Origin: Tidjanibacter sp. | Lineage (GTDB): Bacteria; Bacteroidota; Bacteroidia; Bacteroidales; Rikenellaceae | Length of the DNA: 13,444 bases | Direction: 5' to 3' | NCBI GenBank assembly: GCA_017628675.1 | Contig: JAGBYS010000197.1 | Location: 1-13,444, forward strand | Translations under genes and position numbers: made by a program | In this document: one piece after another, positions 4,961 to 13,444 of the stretch | Layout: each line of letters opens with the position of its first letter | Position numbering within the stretch: the first letter of the stretch is position 1 | Notes under the pieces: model-generated | What the model saw: only the letters and a program-made list of their open reading frames with translations | Told to the model about the DNA's origin: nothing | Database searches by the model: none

Positions 4961-7900
4961 TTACTCTGCGATGTTCTCGTAGTCCACACGCGCACCCACA
5001 GTCACATTCTGCCAGTCGCGTACACCGGTACCGGCGGGAATCAGGTGACCACAGATTACATTCTCCTTCAGGTTCAACAGAGGATCTACCTTACCGAAGA
5101 TTGCGGCCTCATTGAGCACCTTGGTAGTCTCCTGGAACGATGCAGCCGACATAAACGAGCTGGTCTGCAGCGCTGCACGGGTGATACCCTGGAGAATCTG
5201 GCGTGAGGTTGCGGGAACAATCTCGCGTACAGTCACAGGTTTGAGGTCCTTACGCTTGAGCGACGAGTTCTCGTCACGCAGCTGGCGAACAGTGATAATC
5301 TGGTCGGGCCTGATGTTCTGCGAATCGCCTGCGTCGATGACATATACCTTATCGTAGAGAGCGTCGTTCACCTCCATAAACTCCCACTTGTCGACAATCT
5401 GCTCGGGCAAGAAGCGAGTGTCACCCGAATCGACAATCTGGACCTTATTCATCATCTGGCGAACGATAACCTCAAAGTGCTTATCGTTGATCTTCACACC
5501 CTGACCACGGTATACCTCCTGTACCTCGTTCACGATGTACTCCTGAACCTTGGTAGGACCAAGGATAGTGAGGATGTCGCTGGGGGTGATTGCACCGTCC
5601 GACAGAGGCATACCTGCCCTTACATAGTCGTTCTCCTGAACCAGAATCTGGCGGCTCAGAGGCACGAGGTACTTGCATACCTGACCGTCACGGGCGGTAA
5701 CGACAATCTCCCTATTACCGCGTTTGATCTTGCCGAACGATACCTCACCGTCGATCTCCGAAACCACTGCGGGGTTCGAGGGGTTACGAGCATCGAAGAG
5801 CTCGGTAACACGGGGAAGACCACCGGTAATATCGCCTGCCTTACCAAACGAGCGAGGAATCTTGATCAGAATCTCACCTGCCTTAATCTTGGCGTTCTCC
5901 TTAACAACAACGTGAGCGCCCACAGGCAAGTTGTACTGTTTCTGCTCGATGCCGTCCTTGTCTACGATGCGGATCAAGGGGTTGCGGTTCCTGTCACGCG
6001 ACTCGATGATAACCTTCTCCCTGAGGCCGGTAGTCTCATCGTACTCGTCGCGGTAGGTTACGCCCTCAACAACATTGTCGAAGACAACCTTACCATCGTA
6101 CTCCGAGATGATAACGGCGTTGAAGGGATCCCACTCGCAGATAACATCACCCTTCTGGATGGTCTCACCGGCAAGTTTGAAGAGGGTCGAACCGTAAGCC
6201 AGGTTGTAGGTAAACAGGGTGCTACCTGTCTCCTTGCTCACGATGCGGAACTCTGCCAAGCGGCTAACAACCAGGTTCTTGGGATTGCCATCGCGGTCTT
6301 TGGTCTTGATGGTGCGAAGCTCATCAATCTCAACGATACCCTCGTGTTTAGCAACCAGACGGTTGTCGATCGACGAACCACTCGCAACACCACCGACGTG
6401 GAAGGTACGCAGAGTCAGCTGAGTACCAGGCTCACCGATGGACTGTGCAGCGATAACACCCACAACCTCACCCTTCTGTACGGGACGACCGGTTGCAAGG
6501 TTCCTACCGTAGCACTTAGCACACACACCGTGGCGCGACTCGCAGGTGAGTACCGAGCGGATCTCCACCTTCTCGATGCCTGCCTTCTCGATGGCGGCTG
6601 CTGCATCCTCGTTGATCTCGTCGCCGGCATTGACGATAACCTCGCCGGTGTGGGGATGGATGACATCCTCAACAGCCGTACGGCCAAGAATCCTATCGTA
6701 GAGGCTCTGGATAACAGCGTCGTTGCGCTTAACTGCCGTAGCAGTCAGACCACGCAGGGTGCCGCAATCCTCCTCGTTGATGATCACATCGTTGGCAACA
6801 TCCACAAGACGACGGGTCAGGTAACCTGCGTCCGCAGTCTTAAGTGCCGTATCCGCCAAACCTTTACGAGCACCGTGGGTCGAGATGAAGTACTCCAACA
6901 CCGAAAGGCCCTCCTTGAAGTTCGACAAAATGGGGTTCTCGATAGTCTGACCGCCCTCTGCACCCGACTTCTGGGGTTTAGCCATCAGACCACGCATACC
7001 GCCGAGCTGACGAATCTGCTCCCTACTACCACGAGCACCCGAATCAAGCATCATAAATACGGGGTTGAAGCCGTCCTGGTCTGCTTTCAGGTGGTTATAT
7101 ACTGCGGCAGTTACGCGGTTGTTCACATTGGTCCACACGTCAATAACCTTGTTGTAACGCTCGTTATTGGTGATAAGACCCATATTGTACTGCTCGAGGA
7201 ACTGAGCAACCTGCTGGTTACCGTGCTCCACAAGAGTCTTCTTCTCCTCGGGGATGATAACCGCACCAAGGTTGAACGACAGACCACCACGGAATGCCAT
7301 CTTGTAACCCAGTGCCTTGATGTCATCGAGGAAGATGGCTGCCTTGTCGGCACCCGACTTCTTCATTACAACACCAATGATATCCCTCAGGGTGTTCTTC
7401 TTCAAAAGAAGGTTGATGTAGCCAACCTCCTTGGGTACTACCTGGTTGAACAGAACACGACCTACCGAAGTGGGGATGATCTTGGTTACCTCCTGACCAT
7501 TCTCATCAACGGTGTCGATCTGCACATTCACCAGAGTGTGAAGGTCTACCCTATTCTCGTTGTAGGCGATGATTGCCTCCTCGGGACCATAGAAAGTGAA
7601 GGCAGGTGCCACACCCTCCTTGGGCCTGATGTCGCCACTCTGAAGGTCGTCCCAACGGTTGATGGTCTCACCCTTCTCGATGAGCTCCTTGCGGTAGATT
7701 GCCTTCTCCTTGTCGGGGCGCTCCTCGGTGCCGTGAATCTTGGTGATGTAGTACAGACCAAGCACCATATCCTGCGAAGGTACGGTAATAGGCGCACCGT
7801 TGGCGGGGTTAAGGATGTTGTGCGAACCGAGCATCAGAAGCTGAGCCTCCAGGATTGCAGCGTTGCCGAGGGGCAAGTGAACTGCCATCTGGTCACCATC

Positions 7901-9334
7901 GAAGTCCGCGTTGAATGCGGTACAAGCCAGGGGGTGGAGCTGCATTGCCTTACCCTCAATGAGCTTGGGCTGGAAGGCCTGGATACCCAGACGGTGAAGG
8001 GTAGGAGCACGGTTCATCAGAACGGGGTGACCCTTGATCACATTCTCCAGGATGTCCCAGATTACGGGATCCTTCCTGTCGATGATCTTCTTGGCCGACT
8101 TCACGGTCTTCACGATGCCGCGCTCAATGAGCTTGCGGATGATGAAGGGTTTGTAGAGCTCGGCAGCCATATCTTTGGGAATACCCATCTCGTGCATCTT
8201 CAGCTCGGGGCCAACAACGATTACCGAACGAGCCGAGTAGTCCACACGCTTACCCAGAAGGTTCTGACGGAAGCGGCCCTGCTTACCCTTAAGGCTGTCG
8301 CTCAAGGACTTCAGAGGACGGTTGCTCTCGCTCTTAACGGCGCTCGTCTTACGCGAGTTGTCGAACAAGCAATCCACAGCCTCCTGCAACATACGCTTCT
8401 CGTTGCGCAGAATCAACTCGGGAGCCTTAATCTCGATTAGCCTCTTGAGACGGTTGTTGCGGATGATCACCCTACGATAGAGGTCATTGAGGTCCGAAGT
8501 AGCGAACCTACCACCATCCAGGGGCACCAAAGGACGCAACTCGGGAGGAGTTACGGGGATAACCTTCAGAACCATCCACTCGGGTTTGTTGATATCTTTC
8601 GACTCGCGGAAAGCCTCGATAATATTGAGCCTCTTCAGAGCCTCGGTCTTGCGCTGCTGCGAAGTCTCGTGCGAAGCCCTGTGGCGGAGCTGCTCGCTCA
8701 GGCGATCCAGATCCAGGCCCTGCAACAGGGTGAGGATAGCCTCAGCACCCATCTGGGCGATGAACTTATCGGGATCGTCATCGGGGAGCTGCTGGTTGCC
8801 CTTGGGCAGAGCTGCCAAGATGTCGAGGTACTCTTTCTCCGAGATCAGGTCGAGGTCCTGGCAACCGTTGGGCAGGTTGAGCGACGCTGCAGCACCCGCA
8901 CGAATAACGATGTAGCGCTCATAGTAGATAACCGCATCGAGTTTCTTGCTGGGGATGCCAAGCAGGTAGCCAATCTTCGAAGGTAGCGAGCGGATGTACC
9001 AGATGTGAACAACGGGCACCACAAGCTGAATGTGGCCCATACGCTCACGACGCACTTTCTTCTCGGTTACCTCCACGCCGCATCGGTCGCAGACGATACC
9101 TTTGTAACGGATCCTCTTGTACTTACCGCAGTGGCACTCGTAGTCCTTCACAGGACCGAAAATGCGCTCGCAGAAAAGACCGTCACGCTCGGGTTTATAG
9201 GTACGATAGTTGATAGTCTCGGGCTTCAACACCTCGCCGCTCGAGTTCTCGAGAATCTCCTCGGGCGAGGCCAAGCCAATCGAGATTTTGCTGAAATTGG
9301 TCGTATTGATCTTATTATCTTTACCGTATGCCAT
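4961..9334 (-). CDS. rpoC: DNA-directed RNA polymerase subunit beta'
   Basis: 1457 aa, a little longer than the E. coli subunit, as usual in Bacteroidota. With beta it forms the RNA polymerase active centre and clamp. The N-terminal zinc site uses Cys67, Cys69, Cys82 and Cys85. The catalytic Mg2+ motif NADFDGD is at 475-481 (Asp477, 479, 481). The bridge helix and trigger loop lie at about 800-850, including [19 protein letters not shown]. The second zinc site is Cys857, Cys931, Cys938 and Cys941. [13 protein letters not shown] at 968-980 is intact. No frameshift or missing catalytic residue is seen. It starts 15 bp after the rpoB stop with no promoter between, so the two are co-transcribed. 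The start [10 protein letters not shown] matches the conserved Bacteroidales N-terminus as I recall it. Confidence 0.99.
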   Translation of the reverse strand: MAYGKDNKINTTNFSKISIGLASPEEILENSSGEVLKPETINYRTYKPERDGLFCERIFGPVKDYECHCGKYKRIRYKGIVCDRCGVEVTEKKVRRERMGHIQLVVPVVHIWYIRSLPSKIGYLLGIPSKKLDAVIYYERYIVIRAGAAASLNLPNGCQDLDLISEKEYLDILAALPKGNQQLPDDDPDKFIAQMGAEAILTLLQGLDLDRLSEQLRHRASHETSQQRKTEALKRLNIIEAFRESKDINKPEWMVLKVIPVTPPELRPLVPLDGGRFATSDLNDLYRRVIIRNNRLKRLIEIKAPELILRNEKRMLQEAVDCLFDNSRKTSAVKSESNRPLKSLSDSLKGKQGRFRQNLLGKRVDYSARSVIVVGPELKMHEMGIPKDMAAELYKPFIIRKLIERGIVKTVKSAKKIIDRKDPVIWDILENVIKGHPVLMNRAPTLHRLGIQAFQPKLIEGKAMQLHPLACTAFNADFDGDQMAVHLPLGNAAILEAQLLMLGSHNILNPANGAPITVPSQDMVLGLYYITKIHGTEERPDKEKAIYRKELIEKGETINRWDDLQSGDIRPKEGVAPAFTFYGPEEAIIAYNENRVDLHTLVNVQIDTVDENGQEVTKIIPTSVGRVLFNQVVPKEVGYINLLLKKNTLRDIIGVVMKKSGADKAAIFLDDIKALGYKMAFRGGLSFNLGAVIIPEEKKTLVEHGNQQVAQFLEQYNMGLITNNERYNKVIDVWTNVNNRVTAAVYNHLKADQDGFNPVFMMLDSGARGSREQIRQLGGMRGLMAKPQKSGAEGGQTIENPILSNFKEGLSVLEYFISTHGARKGLADTALKTADAGYLTRRLVDVANDVIINEEDCGTLRGLTATAVKRNDAVIQSLYDRILGRTAVEDVIHPHTGEVIVNAGDEINEDAAAAIEKAGIEKVEIRSVLTCESRHGVCAKCYGRNLATGRPVQKGEVVGVIAAQSIGEPGTQLTLRTFHVGGVASGSSIDNRLVAKHEGIVEIDELRTIKTKDRDGNPKNLVVSRLAEFRIVSKETGSTLFTYNLAYGSTLFKLAGETIQKGDVICEWDPFNAVIISEYDGKVVFDNVVEGVTYRDEYDETTGLREKVIIESRDRNRNPLIRIVDKDGIEQKQYNLPVGAHVVVKENAKIKAGEILIKIPRSFGKAGDITGGLPRVTELFDARNPSNPAVVSEIDGEVSFGKIKRGNREIVVTARDGQVCKYLVPLSRQILVQENDYVRAGMPLSDGAITPSDILTILGPTKVQEYIVNEVQEVYRGQGVKINDKHFEVIVRQMMNKVQIVDSGDTRFLPEQIVDKWEFMEVNDALYDKVYVIDAGDSQNIRPDQIITVRQLRDENSSLKRKDLKPVTVREIVPATSRQILQGITRAALQTSSFMSAASFQETTKVLNEAAIFGKVDPLLNLKENVICGHLIPAGTGVRDWQNVTVGARVDYENIAE

Positions 9335-9349
9335 ATACTTTTCTACCTA

Positions 9350-12300
9350 TTAAGAGAGTTTTACACTGATTGCCAAACCGCGCAGCTCGTGCAACAGCAC
9401 ATTGAGCGACTCGGGAATACCGGGTGTTGGCAGGTTATCGCCCTTGACGATGGCCTCGTACGCCTTGGCACGACCCATAACATCATCGGACTTAATAGTC
9501 AGAATCTCCTGCAGGATGTTAGCAGCACCGAAGCCCTCCAGTGCCCAAACCTCCATCTCACCAAACCTCTGACCACCAAACTGGGCCTTACCGCCCAAGG
9601 GCTGCTGAGTGATGAGCGAGTAGGGACCGATCGAACGAGCGTGCATCTTATCGTCAATCATATGACCAAGCTTGAGCATATAGATCACACCCACAGTCGC
9701 AGGCTGGTCGAACCTCTCGCCGGTACCACCATCCCTCAGGTGGCAGCAACCGTTCATAGGAACACCTGCCTTGGCAGTGTACTCGTTGATCTCGTCCAGA
9801 GTAGCACCGTCGAAGATGGGGGTTGCGAACTTCAAGCCCAACTCCTTACCGGCCCAACCCAATACGGTCTCGTAAATCTGACCCAAGTTCATACGCGAAG
9901 GTACGCCCAGAGGGTTCAGTACGATGTCGACAATCGAACCATCCTCCAAGAAAGGCATATCCTCATCGCGAACAACCTTTGCAACAATACCCTTGTTACC
10001 GTGGCGACCTGCCATCTTGTCACCCACTTTGAGTTTGCGTTTCTTGGCCAGATAAACCTTCGCAAGCTGGATAACGCCATTGGGAAGCTCGTCACCGTTG
10101 GTGATGTTGTACTTCTCGCGTTTAACCTTCGCGTCGGCCTCTTTATATTTAATGGTATAGTTATTGATGGTCTCGGCAACCAACTTGGCTACGCGCTCAT
10201 CCTCTACCCACTTGCCGCTGCCAAGACCCAGGTAGTCGATCTCCTCGAGCATCTTCTTCGAGAACTTCACGCCGGGAGCGTAGAGCTCTGCGCCGAAGTA
10301 GTCGTAGATGCCCAGCGAAGTCTGGTCTTTGAGCAGGGTGTGGAGTTTCTCCACCAAGATACCCTTGAGCGAAGCAGCCTCCTTCTGGAACCTTGCCTCG
10401 GCCTCCTCGAGTTTGTGTTTCTCCTCTGCCTTGCCCCTCTTGCCATCCTTCACATTGCGGGTGTAGAGCTTGCGGTCAATGATAGTACCGAAGAGCGAGG
10501 GCTGAGCCTTCAGCGAAGCATCCTTCACATCGCCAGCCTTGTCGCCAAAGATAGCACGCAGCAGTTTCTCCTCGGGGCTGGGATCGCTCTCGCCCTTAGG
10601 AGTGATCTTACCAATCATAATGTCGCCGGGCTTCACATTAGCACCGATGCGGATGATACCCCTCTCGTCGAGGTCCTTGGTAGCATCCTCGCTCACATTG
10701 GGAATATCCGAGGTGAGCTCCTCAACACCACGCTTGGTCTCGCGTACCTCCATAATATACTCGTCCACGTGTACCGAGGTGAACAAGTCGTCCCTCAAAA
10801 GACGCTCCGAAATAACGATAGCATCCTCGAAGTTGTAGCCCTTCCAAGGCATAAACGCAACCTTCAGGTTCTTACCAAGTGCCAACTCGCCATTGTCGGT
10901 CGAGTAGCCCTCGGTCAGAATGTCGCCCTTCTCAACCCTCTGGCCAATCTTCACGATAGGACGAAGGGTGATGGACATATTCTGGTTGGTCTTGCGGTAG
11001 CGGGGCAATTTATAGGTAGTGATCTCGGGATCGAAGCTTACCAGCTTCTCATCCTCGGTGCGATCATACTTAACCTGAATCTGGATAGCGTCGGCGAATA
11101 CAACCTCACCACTACCCTCTGCAACCACCTGGATACGGCTGTCGCGAACCATCTCGCCCTCCAGACCGGTACCCACAATGGGAGCCTCGGGGTTAATCAG
11201 GGGCACTGCCTGACGCATCATGTTCGATCCCATCAGCGCACGGTTAGCATCGTCGTGCTCCAAGAAGGGAATAAGGCTTGCTGCAATCGAAGCAACCTGG
11301 TTGGGAGCCACATCCACCAGATCAACCTGCTTGGCCGAGATAACGGGGAAGTCTGCCTCGTTACGAGCCTTAATGCGGTTGGGGTTCAGGAAGTTACCCT
11401 CAGCATCGATGGGAGCCGAAGCCTGTGCAATATTCAGGTTCTCCTCCTCCTCGGCGCTATAGTAGCGGATGTTCTCATCGTTCAGATCCACCTTGCCATC
11501 AACAACCCTGCGGTAGGGGGTCTCGATGAAGCCCATAGGGCTGATCTTCGCATATACGCAAAGCGACGAAATCAGACCAATGTTGGGACCCTCAGGGGTC
11601 TCGATGGGACACAGACGACCGTAGTGGGTGTAGTGTACATCTCGAACCTCGAAGCCTGCCCTATCGCGGCTCAGACCGCCAGGACCCAGTGCCGACAAAC
11701 GACGCTTGTGGGTCATCTCGGCCAGAGGGTTGGTCTGGTCCATAAACTGCGAGAGCTGGTTGGTGCCGAAGAAGCTGTTGATAACGCTCGACAGAGTCTT
11801 CGCATTGATCAGGTCGATGGGCTTGAAGAGCTCGTTGTCCCTAACATTCATCCTCTCACGGATGGTGCGGGCCATACGGATGAAGCCAATCGAGAACTGG
11901 TTGCTGAGCTGCTCACCAACGGTCCTCACACGACGGTTCGACAAGTGGTCGATATCATCGACATCGGTCTTGGAGTTGATAAGCTCAATGAGGTGACGAA
12001 TAATGGCAATAATGTCCTCGCGAGTCAAAACTCTCACCTCGGGATTAATCTCCAAGCCAAGTTTCTTGTTGATACGGAAACGACCTACATCACCCAAGTC
12101 ATAGCGCTTGTCGCTGAAGAAGAGCTTGTCGATGACATCCTTTGCGGTAGCCTCATCTGGTGGCTCCGAGTTGCGCAACTGGCGATAGATGTACACCACA
12201 GCGTCTTTTTCGGTGATGGTGGGGTCTTTCTGAAGGGTGTTGTAGATGATCGAATAGTCAACACCCGAGGGGTTATCCTTGTGGAGAAGAATGGTCTTGG

Positions 12301-13165
12301 CACCACTCTCCAGAATCACATCAATATGCTCCTCAGTAAGCTCGGTCTCGCGCTCCAGAACGACTACGCTACGCTCGATGGGCATTACCTCACCGGTATC
12401 CTCATCTACGAAGTCCTCCCAGCTGGTCATAATGATCCTTGCGGCCAGCTTCCTGCCGAGGCTCTTCTTGAGATTCGTGCGATTTACCTTCACCTCGTCG
12501 GCCAGGTCGAAAATCTCGAGAATCTCCCTGTCTGCCTCAAAGCCAATGGCCCTGAGTAGTGTGGTTACGGGCAACTTCTTCTTACGGTCGATGTAAGCAT
12601 ACATCACATTGTTGATGTCAGTTGCAAACTCGATCCAGGAGCCCTTGAAGGGAATGATACGGGCCGAATAGAGTTTTGTGCCGTTGGTGTGGACACTCTG
12701 ACCGAAGAATACGCCGGGCGAACGGTGCAACTGCGAAACTACTACTCGCTCGGCACCATTGATCACGAAAGTACCACCGGGGGTCATATAGGGAATAGTG
12801 CCGAAGTATACATCCTGTACCTCAGTGTCGAAATCCTCGTGCTCGGGATCGGTGCACGAGAGTTTCAGCTTGGCCTTCAGGGGCACACTGTAGGTCAATC
12901 CCATCTCCAAGCACTCCTCGATCGAGTAGCGGGGGGGATCGATGTAGTAGTCGATGAACTCAAGGGTGAAGTTGTTTCGAGTATCCGAAATGGGGAAGTT
13001 CTCGGAGAACACCTTGTAGAGTCCCTCGTTCTTGCGATTCTCAGCAGTCGTGTCTAATTGAAAAAAGTCGTGGAATGATTTGAGCTGCACCTCCAAAAAG
13101 TCGGGGTAATCCATCTTGTGGGAGATGGAGGAGAAGCTAATTCGTTTGTTTGCTTTCGAGGACAT
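9350..13165 (-). CDS. rpoB: DNA-directed RNA polymerase subunit beta
   Basis: 1271 aa from the chosen ATG ([10 protein letters not shown]), which fits the roughly 1270 aa of Bacteroides RpoB. The rifampicin pocket at about 468-500 is wild-type in form: Ser472, Asp476, His486 and Ser491 correspond to E. coli 512, 516, 526 and 531, so no classical resistance change is present. [12 protein letters not shown] at 1048-1059 carries the conserved active-site lysines (1050, 1058). A Lys/Glu-rich helical insertion at about 905-1000 lies where many Gram-negative beta subunits carry a coiled-coil insert. In-frame ATGs exist at 13216 (adding 17 basic residues, [10 protein letters not shown]...) and 13288. 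The 13165 start is preferred because conserved RpoB sequence begins there and the upstream stretch is A-rich like a leader. It lies 15 bp upstream of rpoC and downstream of rplL, behind an attenuator-like hairpin. Confidence 0.97.
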   Translation of the reverse strand: MSSKANKRISFSSISHKMDYPDFLEVQLKSFHDFFQLDTTAENRKNEGLYKVFSENFPISDTRNNFTLEFIDYYIDPPRYSIEECLEMGLTYSVPLKAKLKLSCTDPEHEDFDTEVQDVYFGTIPYMTPGGTFVINGAERVVVSQLHRSPGVFFGQSVHTNGTKLYSARIIPFKGSWIEFATDINNVMYAYIDRKKKLPVTTLLRAIGFEADREILEIFDLADEVKVNRTNLKKSLGRKLAARIIMTSWEDFVDEDTGEVMPIERSVVVLERETELTEEHIDVILESGAKTILLHKDNPSGVDYSIIYNTLQKDPTITEKDAVVYIYRQLRNSEPPDEATAKDVIDKLFFSDKRYDLGDVGRFRINKKLGLEINPEVRVLTREDIIAIIRHLIELINSKTDVDDIDHLSNRRVRTVGEQLSNQFSIGFIRMARTIRERMNVRDNELFKPIDLINAKTLSSVINSFFGTNQLSQFMDQTNPLAEMTHKRRLSALGPGGLSRDRAGFEVRDVHYTHYGRLCPIETPEGPNIGLISSLCVYAKISPMGFIETPYRRVVDGKVDLNDENIRYYSAEEEENLNIAQASAPIDAEGNFLNPNRIKARNEADFPVISAKQVDLVDVAPNQVASIAASLIPFLEHDDANRALMGSNMMRQAVPLINPEAPIVGTGLEGEMVRDSRIQVVAEGSGEVVFADAIQIQVKYDRTEDEKLVSFDPEITTYKLPRYRKTNQNMSITLRPIVKIGQRVEKGDILTEGYSTDNGELALGKNLKVAFMPWKGYNFEDAIVISERLLRDDLFTSVHVDEYIMEVRETKRGVEELTSDIPNVSEDATKDLDERGIIRIGANVKPGDIMIGKITPKGESDPSPEEKLLRAIFGDKAGDVKDASLKAQPSLFGTIIDRKLYTRNVKDGKRGKAEEKHKLEEAEARFQKEAASLKGILVEKLHTLLKDQTSLGIYDYFGAELYAPGVKFSKKMLEEIDYLGLGSGKWVEDERVAKLVAETINNYTIKYKEADAKVKREKYNITNGDELPNGVIQLAKVYLAKKRKLKVGDKMAGRHGNKGIVAKVVRDEDMPFLEDGSIVDIVLNPLGVPSRMNLGQIYETVLGWAGKELGLKFATPIFDGATLDEINEYTAKAGVPMNGCCHLRDGGTGERFDQPATVGVIYMLKLGHMIDDKMHARSIGPYSLITQQPLGGKAQFGGQRFGEMEVWALEGFGAANILQEILTIKSDDVMGRAKAYEAIVKGDNLPTPGIPESLNVLLHELRGLAISVKLS

Positions 13166-13222
13166 TGTCTGCAAAATTTTTTTGAAAGATTTTTTTGTTA
13201 ATGTCGCTTTTGCCATCGCTGG

Positions 13223-13252
13223 CCAAGATAATTCCCTAGCCCACCGACCAAA
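13223..13252 (-). promoter_or_regulatory. Weak candidate promoter for rpoB-rpoC
   Basis: On the minus strand TTTG (13252-13249) and TATCTTGG (13230-13223) are 18 nt apart. The -7 box differs from TAnnTTTG at one base and the spacing is one short of the usual 19-21. If used, transcription would start close to the alternative ATG at 13216, which would favour the 13165 start. It would supply polymerase independently of the attenuator. This may well be chance. Confidence 0.2.
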
Positions 13253-13335
13253 GAACATCCTGTATTTCAGCCACTTATAGGCTAACAAAAACCACCTAAC
13301 CTAAAGTTGGCTTCGCGCCCTACTTTTTAGACGCG

Positions 13336-13373
13336 AAAAAGGCATAGAGCTTATTTTACATAAGCTCTATACC
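13336..13373 (-). terminator. Terminator/attenuator hairpin between rplL and rpoB
   Basis: A perfect 11-bp stem (13344-13354 with 13360-13370) around a 5-nt loop extends by two G-C pairs and one G-U pair to 14 bp (13341-13373). On the minus strand it is followed at once by five T (13340-13336). This is a complete intrinsic-terminator design, yet rpoB and rpoC lie downstream in the conserved cluster, so it is read as an attenuator that lets a fraction of ribosomal-protein transcripts continue. It begins about 28 nt past the rplL stop. Confidence 0.8.
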
Positions 13374-13401
13374 CAGTATGGAGTGAAGCTAATAGCTAAA
13401 A

Positions 13402-13444
13402 CTATTTAACCTCAACCTCTGCACCTGACTCCTCGAGAGCTGCT
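13402..13444 (-). CDS. rplL: 50S ribosomal protein L7/L12, C-terminal end only
   Basis: Only the last 14 codons plus one base are inside the window. They read AALEESGAEVEVK and a TAG stop, nearly identical to the C-terminus of L7/L12 (E. coli ends ALEEAGAEVEVK). L7/L12 is the multicopy stalk protein that recruits translation factors to the ribosome. Its position upstream of rpoB is the conserved rplKAJL-rpoBC order. The rest of the gene lies beyond the window edge. Confidence 0.9.
   Translation of the reverse strand, partial: AALEESGAEVEVK

Noticed and set aside
5477..12559. Plus-strand open frames of 987 and 1184 codons
   Set aside because: They are codon-aligned antisense of rpoC/rpoB and encode low-complexity Leu/Val/His-rich translations with no recognisable domain. 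Sense-strand codon bias explains them.
13166..13288. Upstream rpoB start at 13288
   Set aside because: It would add 41 residues unlike any RpoB N-terminus I know and start within the intergenic leader. Conserved sequence begins at the 13165 ATG.

Overview
The window is a stretch of core housekeeping chromosome from a member of the Bacteroidota, most likely the Bacteroidales and, as a guess, Rikenellaceae/Alistipes. The evidence is threefold. RpoB and RpoC read like Bacteroidales proteins throughout. The genome looks GC-rich for the group. Start codons lack clear Shine-Dalgarno sites and sit behind A/T-rich leaders, and the best promoter candidate fits the Bacteroidetes TTTG / TAnnTTTG pattern. 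The genus is inferred from memory of family sequences, not from a search.

Layout. Bases 1-3154 (minus strand) read as one gene string: acpP, fabF, rnc, radC. fabF-rnc (8 bp gap) and rnc-radC (2 bp gap) are tightly packed. acpP is separated from fabF by 126 bp holding a perfect 13-bp hairpin, probably a partial terminator, and the string ends at a strong terminator at 1-36. Bases 3155-3463 are a divergent control region between acpP (minus) and pepE (plus). It carries a well-spaced pepE promoter, a -7-like box for acpP and three copies of an 8-bp motif. Bases 3464-4543 hold pepE and yraN on the plus strand, 6 bp apart. Bases 4544-4960 lie between convergent genes and are made almost wholly of hairpins and short-period repeats, including two abutting copies of a structured module, and end with the rpoC terminator. 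Bases 4961-13165 hold rpoC and rpoB (minus strand, 15 bp apart). A terminator-like attenuator separates them from the last codons of rplL at the window edge.

How the genes work together. acpP and fabF supply the acyl carrier and the elongating condensing enzyme of type II fatty acid synthesis. rnc and radC, for RNA processing and a RadC-family JAMM protein, share their transcript unit. rplL-rpoB-rpoC is the conserved ribosomal-protein/RNA-polymerase cluster, with a hairpin placed where it could set the ratio of L7/L12 to polymerase. pepE and yraN are a separate pair: an Asp-X dipeptidase and a predicted nuclease-fold protein.

I see no defence system, prophage, insertion sequence, CRISPR array, tRNA or rRNA. 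The most unusual material is non-coding: the tandem two-hairpin modules at 4641-4809 and the motif-rich acpP/pepE control region.
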